Part shown: positions 8,505 to 16,264 of the stretch, piece after piece
How the letters are laid out: every line of letters starts with the position of its first letter
Position numbering within the stretch: the stretch's first letter is position 1
Source of the DNA: Actinomycetota bacterium
GTDB lineage: Bacteria; Actinomycetota; Actinomycetes; S36-B12; UBA5976
NCBI GenBank assembly: GCA_947373075.1
Contig: CANBWF010000009.1
Location: 1-24,506, forward strand
Direction: 5' to 3'
DNA: 24,506 nt
Position numbers and translations under genes: made by a program
The notes under the pieces: generated by a model
What the model saw: only the letters and a program-made list of their open reading frames with translations
Told to the model about the DNA's origin: nothing
The model's database searches: none

Positions 8505-11500
8505 TGCTGGGGTCAACATTGTGTAAGCAGTGCTTAGCGCCTCGTCTGAATCAGCACGACCAGACTGCGCCGCAGTAGCGCTAAATGCAATCGACTTGCC
8601 AATTTCATCCTTAGTTAAGGTGATGCTAAATACACCATCTCCCTCGTAAGTGGTTTCTTGCGCTTCGCCACCATCAACAGCTGCAGTAACCGTTCCGTAA
8701 GTTTGATCTCCACCGAGATTAACTTTGACACTGATAACTAACTCATTTTGAGTTGTTGCACCAAAAGTTGGTGAGGCAGCAACTAGAACCGTGGTACCAG
8801 TAGTGCTTGCCGAGGCAGATTCAGCGAAACCAGTCCGAGTTGCAGTCGCAGTAAACACGACCGACTTGCCAATTGCACTTCGGCCTAGTTCTACTTCGTA
8901 TGTAGCTCCAGAAGTGTTTGTGACACTGACATCATTGCCATCAACAGTGGCTGAAACAGTTCCCACTGACTGATTGCTGCCGGGATTAACGTCCACACTC
9001 AGGGTTAATCCGTCTTGGCTTACTGTGCCAAATGTCGGAGCCGCGGCAACTTGGAAGGTGACTGGCGCGCTTGATGTTGAATCAGACTCTGCTTTGCCAT
9101 CTTGAGTTGCGGTTGCAGTGAATACAACACTCTTGCCGGCATCGGCTCGGGTCAGAGTAACGACAAAGCTGCCATCACTTTCTGCAGTAACTACAACCGG
9201 TGATGCGTCACCTACAGTTGCTGTGACAGTTCCGGTACTGGTATTTGCAGCAAGTTCGATTGTTGCTGTTACATCAAAACCAGACTGTGAAGCATTAACT
9301 GATGTTGGGGCGGTCGCAGCACTAAATGTAAATGCGCTACTTGTCGACGCGGCTGAATCAAGCTTATTGCCAGCTGTAGCTGATGCTGCTGCACTAAATA
9401 CAACTGCGCTGCCTAGATCTGAACGAGAAAGTGTGACTGTATAAGTGTCATCAGTAACTGAGAATTCACGAACAGTACCTGCAACTGTCACTGCAACACC
9501 GGTTAAGTCGGTGCCAGTAGCCGCTGTGATGTCTGTAGAAACATTTAGTCCTGATTGGGAAACTGTTCCAATTGTTGGAGCTGTAGCAACACCAACAGTT
9601 AGTGCATCATTGCTTACGCTATCGGAATCTATCTTTCCTTCTTCTGCACCAATTGCACTAAACACAACCGACTTGCCAGCATCTGCTCGAGTTACGGTAA
9701 CACTGTAGGTGTCATCTGACACCGAGTAAGCGCGAACCGTTCCATCAACAGTGACGGTCACAGATCCGATTGTGGTTCCCGATGCGGCAGTGATATCGGC
9801 TGATACTGTTCCACCCGTTTGAGTAGCAGCACCAACAGTTGGTGCACCCGCAAATGCTGGTAGCGAAGTTACAGAAACATCCCCAGTTACTGTCGAGAAA
9901 TTTGATGAGCTTGGGGTGAACTGAACACTGTAGTCAGCTGTTCCAGATTCAGGAACGGTCGTTGGAGATACCCAAGCAAACGAGCCCGCAACTGAAGTGG
10001 AACCATACGATGCACTTCCACCACTTAGCGTTGAGCTACTCAAAGGCGCCGGGTTGCGGATACCTGAAGCAGTTGGCCAAGTTACGTCTGGAGTTGCCTT
10101 ATTCGTGGTCACGCTAACTGAAAGCGAAACAGTGTTGTAACTCGAAGTATCAGTCGGAGTGAAGACAACACTCTTTGACGCAGTTCCAGCGACGGGAGCA
10201 GCTGTTGGAGTAGCGAATGCAAACGTTCCATCAACAGATGCGCTACCACCACTCAAAGTGGCTGAAGCCAAAGTCTGGCCATAAGTAATAGCCTCGGCGC
10301 TTGGCGCATCAATTATTGATGGAGTCGCCTTTGAGGTAGTTACGCTAACTGAACGTTCAACAGTGTTGTAGTTGTCCGAGTCGGTCGGCGTAAATAAAGC
10401 GGTCTGGCTGGCTGAGCCTACATTCGGTCCAACCGAATCATCAATCCATGACCATGAACCGGCAACACTTACTGATCCACCAGTTAGGTTTGAATTAGCA
10501 AGAGTTTGACCATAAGTAATACCAGAAGCTGAAGGAGCTGAAGTAACTGTTGGGTTCGCCTTGTTCACTGTGACACTGACCGAGACGGTAACAGTGCTGT
10601 ATGAAGTTGTATTGCTTGGGGTGAATACAACGCTCTCATCTGCAGTGCCTGCATTAGGTGCAGCTGTTGGCGTTGCGTAAGCAAACGAACCAGCAACTGA
10701 TGCGCTTCCGCCACTGAGTGTTGCTGAAGTTAAGGTCTGGCCATAGGTGATGTCAGCAGCGCTTGGGTTTGCAGTTACTGAAGGAGTTGCCTTGTTAACA
10801 GTGAATGCGCCAGTGCTTGTAGCCGTTCCACCAACTGTGGTGACCGCAACATTTTGCAAACCATTTGATACGCCTGATGGGACAGTTGCAGTAATCGATG
10901 TCGCACTTACAACGGAGTAGGAACTAGCTGAAGTTGAGCCGAATACTACTGATGATGCACCAGTCAAATTGGTACCAGTAATTGTTACTTCGTCACCACG
11001 AATTCCTGAAGTGATGTTCAACGAGGTAATGGTTGGAGCCGCCACTTTGGTGAAGGTCTTGTCACTGTTTGAAGTGCCACCAGCGTTTGAGACGACAACA
11101 GCAGAAGCAACATTGTTTGTCAATCCTGCTGGGATGGTCACAACCACTGAGGTTGCTGAAGCAGAAGTTACTGTTGCAGAGATGCCACCAATAGTTACTG
11201 TCGGATTCGTGCTGGACTGTGGTTTCAATCCGGTACCTGTGATGGTTATAGAGTCGCCAGCTTTACCAGTAGTAGCGCTGAGCGAAGAGACGACAGGCGC
11301 TGAGTATGGGTTACTGCTGTAGGCCGCATTACCGCTATTGCTTGACGTGTCGCCAGAGACCAACCAGATTTCAGTATTACCTGATGCATTAAGCGCTACA
11401 TAGCGATTTCCAGTACCAACTTGGCCGCCATCCTTTGAAGTCAAACCGGCATTGCCAACAATCATGTTGGCCCATGTTGTGTGGTTCGCGTTGTATGGGA

Positions 11501-14500
11501 ATGTGTAAGTCACATATTTACCGAAAGTATCAGTACCCACTGTTGATGTGCTTGAACCATTAGCGCCAGTTACAGTTACTGGTGAGTTGAAATCTAAGTA
11601 GGTTGATGCAACCCAGTAACTGTACGGACTCACAGAGGTGTCATTCAGATCTGAACGGGTACCCAAGTAAACCTTTGGATAGGTTGTGGTGTTTCCATCG
11701 TAGTGAACGGTTACCGACTGAGTCGTTGGTCGGTTTGGATTCGGATTAATCGAGCTAAATGGATCGCTGTTACTGACAGTGCTGTCATAGTTACGGATCC
11801 AGATTTCATCATTTGCACTTGTAAGTGTGCGGTAACGGTCTGAGCTTGATCCAGCATCTTTGTTGAAGGTGCCAGCCAAAGTCCAAACCAAGAAACCTAC
11901 TTGCTGAATGTTGCTACCGGTGTAGGTGATCTTGGCAACAGCGCCGTAAGAGTCATAACCCAATGAGTCAACCGAAGTTTCAGGTGACTGTGTGCTGTAG
12001 GTGCCAACAACGGAAGATCCTGATGCAGAACCAGTGCCTGTTTGCACCCATGAATGCAGGTAACTATTTAGGTTGGTGAAGTCCTGCTTGTTGTAGTGCA
12101 CGGTCAAAGTTGCAGACGAGTAACCAGCCACTGAGAAACCGGAGTTAGTTGCACTTCCACCTTCAGTAGTTACAACAACTGACTGTGAACCAAAGCTCAA
12201 ACTTGTCGGAACTGTGACGGCAATTGCAGTTGCAGTATTCGAACTAATCGTGGCTGATGTGCCACCGATAGTGACTGTTGCACCACTTAGCCCAGTTCCA
12301 TTAATGGTTAGAGTTTCGCCACGCATAACGCTTGCTGAACTTAGCGAAGTGATAGCAGGAGCCTGCAAAACGCGGAAGTCAGAACTTACTGAGCCACCAT
12401 TTGTTGTTACGGTAACACTTCCAGCACCAAGCGCTGCCCCAGCAGGAACTGAGACCGTGATTGAAGTAGCTGTATTTGCAGTTACTGTTGCAGCCGCGCC
12501 ACCAACAGTAACTGTGGCGCTGGAAAGGTAAGTTCCAGTGACGGTCACATTGGTACCGGATGCACCACTAGTTGGTGTTACTGAAGAAATAGTTGGAATG
12601 CCGTAAGTTGTGACGCTCACATTGGCAGTGTTTGTGTTGTAGTTAGCACTATCTGTAGGGGTGAAAGTTACTCCATAACTTGCAGTGCCAATTGATGGAA
12701 CCGTGCCACTGGAAGTCCAAGCGAATGTACCAGCAACTGTTGCGCCGCCACTGCTTGCAGAGCCACCAGAGAGAGTTGAAGAAGAAAGGCTCTGTCCCGT
12801 AACTAAACCAGTTGCACTAGGTGCAACCAAAGTTGGTGTTGCTTTGTTAACCGTTACAGAAACTAAAACTCCAGAAACCGTGTTGTAGTTCGAAGTATCT
12901 GTTGGAGTAAACGTAACGGATTGGTTTGCCGTGCCCGCACCAGGAGTTGAACTTGGCGACGCGTAGGCAAAGGCCCCAGCAACAGATGCTGATCCTGAAC
13001 TTAAGGTTGCAGTGCTCAGCGCTGCTCCATAAGTAATGGCAGCTGCGGTTGGTGTTGCACTAATTGTTGGCGTTGCCTTGTTAACAGTGACACTGACATT
13101 AAATACAACTGTGTTGTAGTTAGCACTATTAGTAGGTGTGAAAGTTACCGACTGATTTGCAGTGCCGGCAACTGGTGCAGCGGTTGGTGTGGTGAATGCG
13201 AACGTACCTGCAACACTGGCTGAACCACCCGTTAGTGATGAGCTCGCTAGAGTCTGGCCATATGTGATTGCCCCGGCAGCTGGTGTTGCTGTAATGGTTG
13301 GCGAAGTCTTACCGGCTTCGACTGAAGCGGTTGTTGTTGCCGAATTGAATCCCGTGCTATCTGTTGGCGTGAAAGTAACTGAGTAAGAACCAGTTCCTGC
13401 TGTTGGCGATGCCGATGGGCTAGTCCAAGCAAAGGTACCTGCGACAGTAACGCCGTTGATGGTTGCAGTTCCACCACTAAGCGTTGATGCGGACAAAGTT
13501 GAACCAGCATCAATTGCAGTGGCAAGAGGGCTCGTTAAAGTTGGAGTTCCCTTTGCCACTGTTACTGAAGTTGATGCTGATCCACCAATAGTGGTAGCTA
13601 CAACTGAGCCAGCTGAAACTGGTGCGCTTGTCGGCACAGTGATTACTGGCGCCGTAGCACTAGCGGTGGTAACCGTGGCAGCAACGCCGCCAACAGTGAA
13701 AGTTGCACCAGTGAGGTTAGTTCCATTGACAGTGATGCTTTGGCCACGTACAGGTGTGGTTGAACTTAATGAAGTAATTGTTGGCGCTGCACTTATTGTG
13801 AAGGCACCCGCTGAAGTAACAGTGCCAGCGGCATTGGTTACGACAACATCTTTAGCCCCGACTGACAAACCAGAAGGGACAACAACTGAGATTGAGGTAG
13901 CACCGGCTGCAGGTGCTGGGGATACTGTGGCTGAAGCTCCACCAATGGTCACGGTTGGCTGTGAGGTACGGGCAGGGATCGCGTTACTTGGCACCAAGTT
14001 TGCACCCGCAACGGTAAGAGTATCGCCGGCTTTACCTGAAGTTCCTGAACCGACTGTTGCGTTCAGTACTGAGGTGATTGTTGGCGCGGAAGAACCATAA
14101 GGGTTGGTTGCGAAAGCAGCATTTCCGCTCCAGCTTGTTGAGTCATTTGTCAGGAACCAGACATCAGTTGATGCTGCGTTCGTTGCACCAGTTGTTGCGA
14201 TCCAACGATTGCCGGAAACTCCAGAGGCGCCGCCGCCGTCCTTAGTTGCAAAGTTCGTGGTACCCACAATGAAGAACATCGCATCCATTTGCCCGGTGTA
14301 GTAAGGCAATGTGTACTGCACCCATTTTCCGAAACTATCGGTGCCTGAGGTGGTGTTAGCGGTGGTGCCATCGAAATTTAGCCAGGTGCTATTTATGTAG
14401 TTTGTGTTGTTGCCGACTTTAGATCGAGCCGAAACCCACACGGCAGGCTGAGCACCGTCGTAGTGGAATTTGAAGGTATTTTTAATGGTCGCAGCTGGTG

Positions 14501-14957
14501 TTAGTGGATCAGATGTGTACACCGTGCCGTCACCAATTTTCAGCCAGACATCTTGGCTATTTGAAGTGACAGAGATGAAGCGATCGTAATTTTGGTCTAC
14601 GTTGCTCCAGTTTCCTTGATAGGCAATTTTGAAACCGATGCTTGTGAAGTTCGACACACTCGTGTAGTTCAAAGTCGCTAGTGCACCATAGGTATCAGAG
14701 CCGCTGAATGAAGTGAACGTGCCAAATGCGTTTGGACCCTGCGTCGCGGTACCGCCGGCATTCCAGGTATAGATCTGCCAATTCTGCATCGTAGCAACGG
14801 TGTCTGTGTTGTTGGTAAACAAATGGACACGCACAGTCGTGTTGCCACTGACTGCGTTAGCTGAAGTTGGAGTCAACCCAACCGCGAGTAACGTCACAAC
14901 AACTGTTGCACCTAAAACTCGACGCAATGATTTACGCAGTGATGTCATCTTGGACAT
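6147..14957 (-). CDS. Giant secreted alpha-glucan-binding protein (CBM41-like, IPT/TIG, MBG and Ig-like repeats)
   Basis: 2936 residues, no catalytic domain seen. Signal peptide 1-35 (basic start, hydrophobic core, SANA/VS). Then: CBM41-like modules at about 40-151 and 160-276; two IPT/TIG domains (291-467); four MBG-type repeats (468-785; ITYGQTLA...GTFAF...VTFTPT...YNTV); two IPT/TIG (786-945); CBM41-like at 949-1066 and 1080-1203; two IPT/TIG (1220-1387); four MBG repeats (1388-1697); five ~88-residue Ig-like repeats (1703-2151); nine IPT/TIG to the C-terminus. The carbohydrate modules share NWQIYTW, DRFI and DVWLKIGDGTVYTSDP-type motifs with the pullulanase CBM41. The family binds alpha-glucans, so a starch/glycogen-capture or adhesion role is likely. 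There is not one cysteine, and no LPXTG, SLH domain or C-terminal membrane helix. ATG 14957 is preceded by AAGGGGATTCAA. It lies upstream of pulA-malE-malF on the same strand, fitting a shared glucan-use role. Confidence 0.88.
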   Translation of the reverse strand: MSKMTSLRKSLRRVLGATVVVTLLAVGLTPTSANAVSGNTTVRVHLFTNNTDTVATMQNWQIYTWNAGGTATQGPNAFGTFTSFSGSDTYGALATLNYTSVSNFTSIGFKIAYQGNWSNVDQNYDRFISVTSNSQDVWLKIGDGTVYTSDPLTPAATIKNTFKFHYDGAQPAVWVSARSKVGNNTNYINSTWLNFDGTTANTTSGTDSFGKWVQYTLPYYTGQMDAMFFIVGTTNFATKDGGGASGVSGNRWIATTGATNAASTDVWFLTNDSTSWSGNAAFATNPYGSSAPTITSVLNATVGSGTSGKAGDTLTVAGANLVPSNAIPARTSQPTVTIGGASATVSPAPAAGATSISVVVPSGLSVGAKDVVVTNAAGTVTSAGAFTISAAPTITSLSSTTPVRGQSITVNGTNLTGATFTVGGVAATVTTASATAPVITVPTSAPVSAGSVVATTIGGSASTSVTVAKGTPTLTSPLATAIDAGSTLSASTLSGGTATINGVTVAGTFAWTSPSASPTAGTGSYSVTFTPTDSTGFNSATTTASVEAGKTSPTITATPAAGAITYGQTLASSSLTGGSASVAGTFAFTTPTAAPVAGTANQSVTFTPTNSANYNTVVFNVSVTVNKATPTISATPTAAAITYGAALSTATLSSGSASVAGAFAYASPSSTPGAGTANQSVTFTPTDTSNYNTVSGVLVSVTVNKATPTLVAPSATGLVTGQSLSSSTLSGGSASSGGATVAGTFAWTSSGTVPSIGTASYGVTFTPTDSANYNTNTANVSVTTYGIPTISSVTPTSGASGTNVTVTGTYLSSATVTVGGAAATVTANTATSITVSVPAGAALGAGSVTVTTNGGSVSSDFRVLQAPAITSLSSASVMRGETLTINGTGLSGATVTIGGTSATISSNTATAIAVTVPTSLSFGSQSVVVTTEGGSATNSGFSVAGYSSATLTVHYNKQDFTNLNSYLHSWVQTGTGSASGSSVVGTYSTQSPETSVDSLGYDSYGAVAKITYTGSNIQQVGFLVWTLAGTFNKDAGSSSDRYRTLTSANDEIWIRNYDSTVSNSDPFSSINPNPNRPTTQSVTVHYDGNTTTYPKVYLGTRSDLNDTSVSPYSYWVASTYLDFNSPVTVTGANGSSTSTVGTDTFGKYVTYTFPYNANHTTWANMIVGNAGLTSKDGGQVGTGNRYVALNASGNTEIWLVSGDTSSNSGNAAYSSNPYSAPVVSSLSATTGKAGDSITITGTGLKPQSSTNPTVTIGGISATVTSASATSVVVTIPAGLTNNVASAVVVSNAGGTSNSDKTFTKVAAPTITSLNITSGIRGDEVTITGTNLTGASSVVFGSTSASSYSVVSATSITATVPSGVSNGLQNVAVTTVGGTATSTGAFTVNKATPSVTANPSAADITYGQTLTSATLSGGSASVAGSFAYATPTAAPNAGTADESVVFTPSNTTSYSTVTVSVSVTVNKANPTVTSAPSASGITYGQTLANSNLTGGSVSVAGSWSWIDDSVGPNVGSASQTALFTPTDSDNYNTVERSVSVTTSKATPSIIDAPSAEAITYGQTLASATLSGGSASVDGTFAFATPTAAPVAGTASKSVVFTPTDTSSYNTVSLSVSVTTNKATPDVTWPTASGIRNPAPLSSSTLSGGSASYGSTSVAGSFAWVSPTTVPESGTADYSVQFTPSSSNFSTVTGDVSVTSLPAFAGAPTVGAATQTGGTVSADITAASGTTIGSVTVTVDGTVRAYSVSDDTYSVTVTRADAGKSVVFSAIGAEEGKIDSDSVSNDALTVGVATAPTIGTVSQSGLNVSTDITAATGTDLTGVAVTVAGTVREFSVTDDTYTVTLSRSDLGSAVVFSAAASATAGNKLDSAASTSSAFTFSAATAPTSVNASQSGFDVTATIELAANTSTGTVTATVGDASPVVVTAESDGSFVVTLTRADAGKSVVFTATATQDGKAESDSTSSAPVTFQVAAAPTFGTVSQDGLTLSVDVNPGSNQSVGTVSATVDGNDVSVTNTSGATYEVELGRSAIGKSVVFTATATRTGFAESASASTTGTTVLVAASPTFGATTQNELVISVKVNLGGDQTYGTVTAAVDGGEAQETTYEGDGVFSITLTKDEIGKSIAFSATAAQSGRADSDEALSTAYTMLTPAPQLASLSVDYGIRGASITATGNYLSGGSIKVGDVSATVSSTTYTSITFTVPTGATSGEVSVVATTSNGVSSGLTFTVADAPTITGFAAWMGATAPYVTNRGRTFDIFGTNLNNASFTVGGVPVSTVKGGDTVVRVMLPADAALGTGQAVVATTPMGGASNIMYIDVIEHLPVITGFGATSVRPGDLLTIYGNWLDNPAKVRFSVGGLISSTVGVDAALTGSDVVLTTTAITVRVPAGAQTGRIRIYTPVGFIQSTDILTVYPAPKITTMKIGSLSVTGAARGKIVSIAGLGFTNASVTIGGVSAQIASNPTPKDTGFNVIVPNGVTPGASTQLIVTSQYGVPSAPLAFTVGYDQPVINSLSVAGGALGSLLTINGKDLTGTSSVKFTANKLANLSDPATVITDTSVTVKVPAGATTGVITLTARGGAVTSSSFTVYQLPTLSAPAPTVGKAGAIISIAGTNLTGATFRIGGVVATPAPSFTATAVSARIVVPAGAALSTAVGDSTVSVTTLGGTASAPFTVVGAPAISGLSSSSAVVGTDITISGSRLLNPTASPAAAAISVKVGGVAAIVKAGATSSQLVVTVPLTAPVGSTTVSVTTLGGTVSTGLTVLPLAPSVSGLNVATQNRGLTVRISGTNLLNATVTIGGVSATITGGATAAALVVTVPENAPLGSQTVLVTTAGGSDSTKLLVVKVQLPRVTAVSQVGTKRGVGTVTVTGSFLAGATVKVGNVTVSASAVNINEAGTSLTFTIPATAVAFSQAVITIATPGGSWASANAGQKIAVTA
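8505..9851 (-). repeat. Five tandem ~88-residue Ig-like repeats of the giant protein
   Basis: Residues 1703-2151. Units start near 1703, 1792, 1882, 1972 and 2061, each with a frame like APTxGxxxQxGxxVSxDI, GTVTxTVDG, YxVTLxRxDxGKSVVFxAxA and a closing SDS segment. The pattern looks like an all-beta bacterial Ig-like fold, but I cannot name a family. The copies have diverged, so this is an old array rather than a recent DNA-level expansion. Confidence 0.75.
9867..12113 (-). repeat. Copy 2 of the large internal duplication in the giant gene
   Basis: Codes for residues 949-1697, in the same module order as copy 1 (12603-14840), at an offset of roughly 910-930 residues. Sequences are clearly diverged: the first Trp of NWQIYTW in module 1 has become Tyr in NSYLHSW here, so the ligand preference may differ. 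Confidence 0.75.
12603..14840 (-). repeat. Copy 1 of the large internal duplication in the giant gene
   Basis: Codes for residues 40-785: two CBM41-like modules, two IPT/TIG domains, four MBG repeats. The same eight-module order recurs at residues 949-1697 (9867-12113). Junctions match, for example SGNAAFATNPYGSSAPTI against SGNAAYSSNPYSAPVV after the second carbohydrate module of each copy. Confidence 0.75.
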
Positions 14958-15008
14958 TTGAATCCCCTTTTCAACTGATGCAACGCAGCAACATCAGAAC
15001 GAATGCAC

Positions 15009-15036
15009 AAAAAACACTTGATCCCTTAATCAAGTG
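15009..15036 (-). terminator. Intrinsic terminator-like hairpin in the leader of the giant gene
   Basis: Read on the minus strand: CACTTGAT, six-nt loop, ATCAAGTG (arms 15029-15036 and 15015-15022), then six T residues (15014-15009). This is a textbook Rho-independent shape. It lies about 150 bp after the speB stop and about 50 bp before the giant gene's start. It may end the speB transcript or, if the promoter is upstream near 15050-15110, act as an attenuator for the giant gene. Confidence 0.7.
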
Positions 15037-15119
15037 AAATGCATCCAATTGATTAGACAATAAGGACTTTTTGCCCAATAAACAATAGGAATGTCGAAAT
15101 TAATTTAACGATTTCTTTA

Positions 15120-15133
15120 TGAAAGCGGTTTCA
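15120..15133. promoter_or_regulatory. LacI-family operator candidate (MalR/CcpA-like)
   Basis: TGAAAGCGGTTTCA is an imperfect palindrome (6 of 7 half-site positions match) centred on CG, the form bound by LacI-family regulators and close to the cre consensus. It sits 163 bp upstream of the giant gene's start and beyond the speB stop, so it most plausibly controls the glucan locus. No regulator gene is in the window, so the binding protein is inferred. Confidence 0.5.
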
Positions 15134-15185
15134 GAGAAAATGCACTTTTTACGCCAGATGCTTCTTAGGCGGCTGACTTTGCGCT

Positions 15186-16208
15186 CTAGTTACGGTGTCT
15201 ATCTAGCAACGGCTGGGCTGGATTCCACTTCTGTCCAGTTTTCTCATCCATTTTTCGCCGAGCCAAACCTGACAGAGCCTCTAAAACCACTCGATTGCCA
15301 AGTAGCGCCGTGATATCTGCATGGTCATATGGCGGCGCTACTTCAACCACATCAATTCCGGAAATTGGCAGCTCGTATGCAATGCGCCGCACAGCATCAA
15401 GAAGTTGGCGCGACGACAAGCCGCCAGGTTCTGGGGTGCCCGTTCCTGGCGCCGAACCTGGGTCAACAACATCGATATCGACGCTAAGGAAAATGGAATC
15501 ACATTCAGTCATGGCTAGTTCGCACGCTTCAGTTAAACATTCATCAAAACCACGTTTAACAATTTCCGACATTTCATACGAGCGCATGTTCTGCTCGGCC
15601 ATCCATTCGAGCACTTCGGGTGGTGGCCAGTAACCGCGTAAACCAATTTGAATAAATCGGTCGCCACGCACTGCGCCACTTTCAATAAGTTGACGCATCG
15701 GATGTCCGTGACCAATTAACGAACCAAAAGTTATGTCGCCAGTATCTGCATGCGCATCAAAATGGATAACACCAACTCTGCCCCAGTGGTCTGTGCCACG
15801 AGCAACCCCAGTTACATCAGGCCAAGTTATGGTGTGATCGCCACCAAGTACTAACGGAATTGCCCCGGTGCGTGCGATCATCTCGATTACGGTTTCTAGA
15901 TCTGCGCACGATTTAGCTGCATCACCAGAAAACATTTCAACATCGCCAGCGTCAACAACTCGAATATCTTTCAACCCATCAACGGCCATCGCAAGGCTTG
16001 GCCTTGAGCCATCAAAGCCTAGATAGCAGGCTTCGCGCATTGCCTTTGGACCAAAGCGCGCTCCAGCTCGGTAACTGGTCCCACCATCAAAAGGCGCTCC
16101 CACAATTACTACATCGGCATCAGCGTATGTAGTCGGGTCATCTAAATCGATTGCATCAACGCCAAGAAATGTGATGTCTGGGCCGAACATTGCGCCATAG
16201 CGAGTCAT
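15186..16208 (-). CDS. speB: Agmatinase/arginase-family ureohydrolase
   Basis: Cytosolic binuclear Mn enzyme that hydrolyses a guanidino compound to urea and an amine; agmatine (to putrescine) is the commonest substrate for this subgroup. 340 residues, with all expected metal ligands: H125 in GGDHT, D151, H153 and D155 in DAHAD, and D244 and D246 in SVDIDVVDP. PEPGGL (259-264) and the EVAP box (289-292) are also typical of agmatinases. Substrate cannot be fixed from motifs: guanidinobutyrase and related ureohydrolases share them. ATG 16208 has no clear Shine-Dalgarno sequence. The gene lies 56 bp after the peptidase stop on the same strand and may be its operon partner. No polyamine gene is adjacent. 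Confidence 0.85.
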   Translation of the reverse strand: MTRYGAMFGPDITFLGVDAIDLDDPTTYADADVVIVGAPFDGGTSYRAGARFGPKAMREACYLGFDGSRPSLAMAVDGLKDIRVVDAGDVEMFSGDAAKSCADLETVIEMIARTGAIPLVLGGDHTITWPDVTGVARGTDHWGRVGVIHFDAHADTGDITFGSLIGHGHPMRQLIESGAVRGDRFIQIGLRGYWPPPEVLEWMAEQNMRSYEMSEIVKRGFDECLTEACELAMTECDSIFLSVDIDVVDPGSAPGTGTPEPGGLSSRQLLDAVRRIAYELPISGIDVVEVAPPYDHADITALLGNRVVLEALSGLARRKMDEKTGQKWNPAQPLLDRHRN

Positions 16209-16264
16209 AGTTTCAGCGTAGTGCTTTGCTTATGAATCTGACTGTGAATTCAAATCTGATTTCA

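Larger units (their letters stand above)
14958..15185 (-). promoter_or_regulatory. Leader and promoter region of the giant gene
   Basis: 228-bp gap between the speB stop and the giant gene. From upstream it holds the LacI-type operator, a strongly AT-rich stretch (about 15050-15120) with weak -35/-10-like hexamers, the terminator-like hairpin, and the ribosome binding site AAGGGG just before ATG 14957. The exact promoter cannot be placed by eye. Confidence 0.45.

Noticed and set aside
9860..13550. Short recurring DNA words suggesting a CRISPR or satellite array
   Set aside because: They are codons of conserved MBG and TIG strands, in frame and diverged, with protein-domain spacing; no uniform repeats separated by unique spacers.
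15119..15313. 64-codon plus-strand frame starting in the giant gene's leader
   Set aside because: Half overlaps the end of speB antisense, no domain; the start lies in the LacI-type operator. Not supported as a gene.
16209..16264. Promoter in the peptidase-speB gap (repeated TCAGATT, -35-like TTGAAT)
   Set aside because: No -10 element at suitable spacing; a 56-bp same-strand gap is equally well explained by cotranscription.
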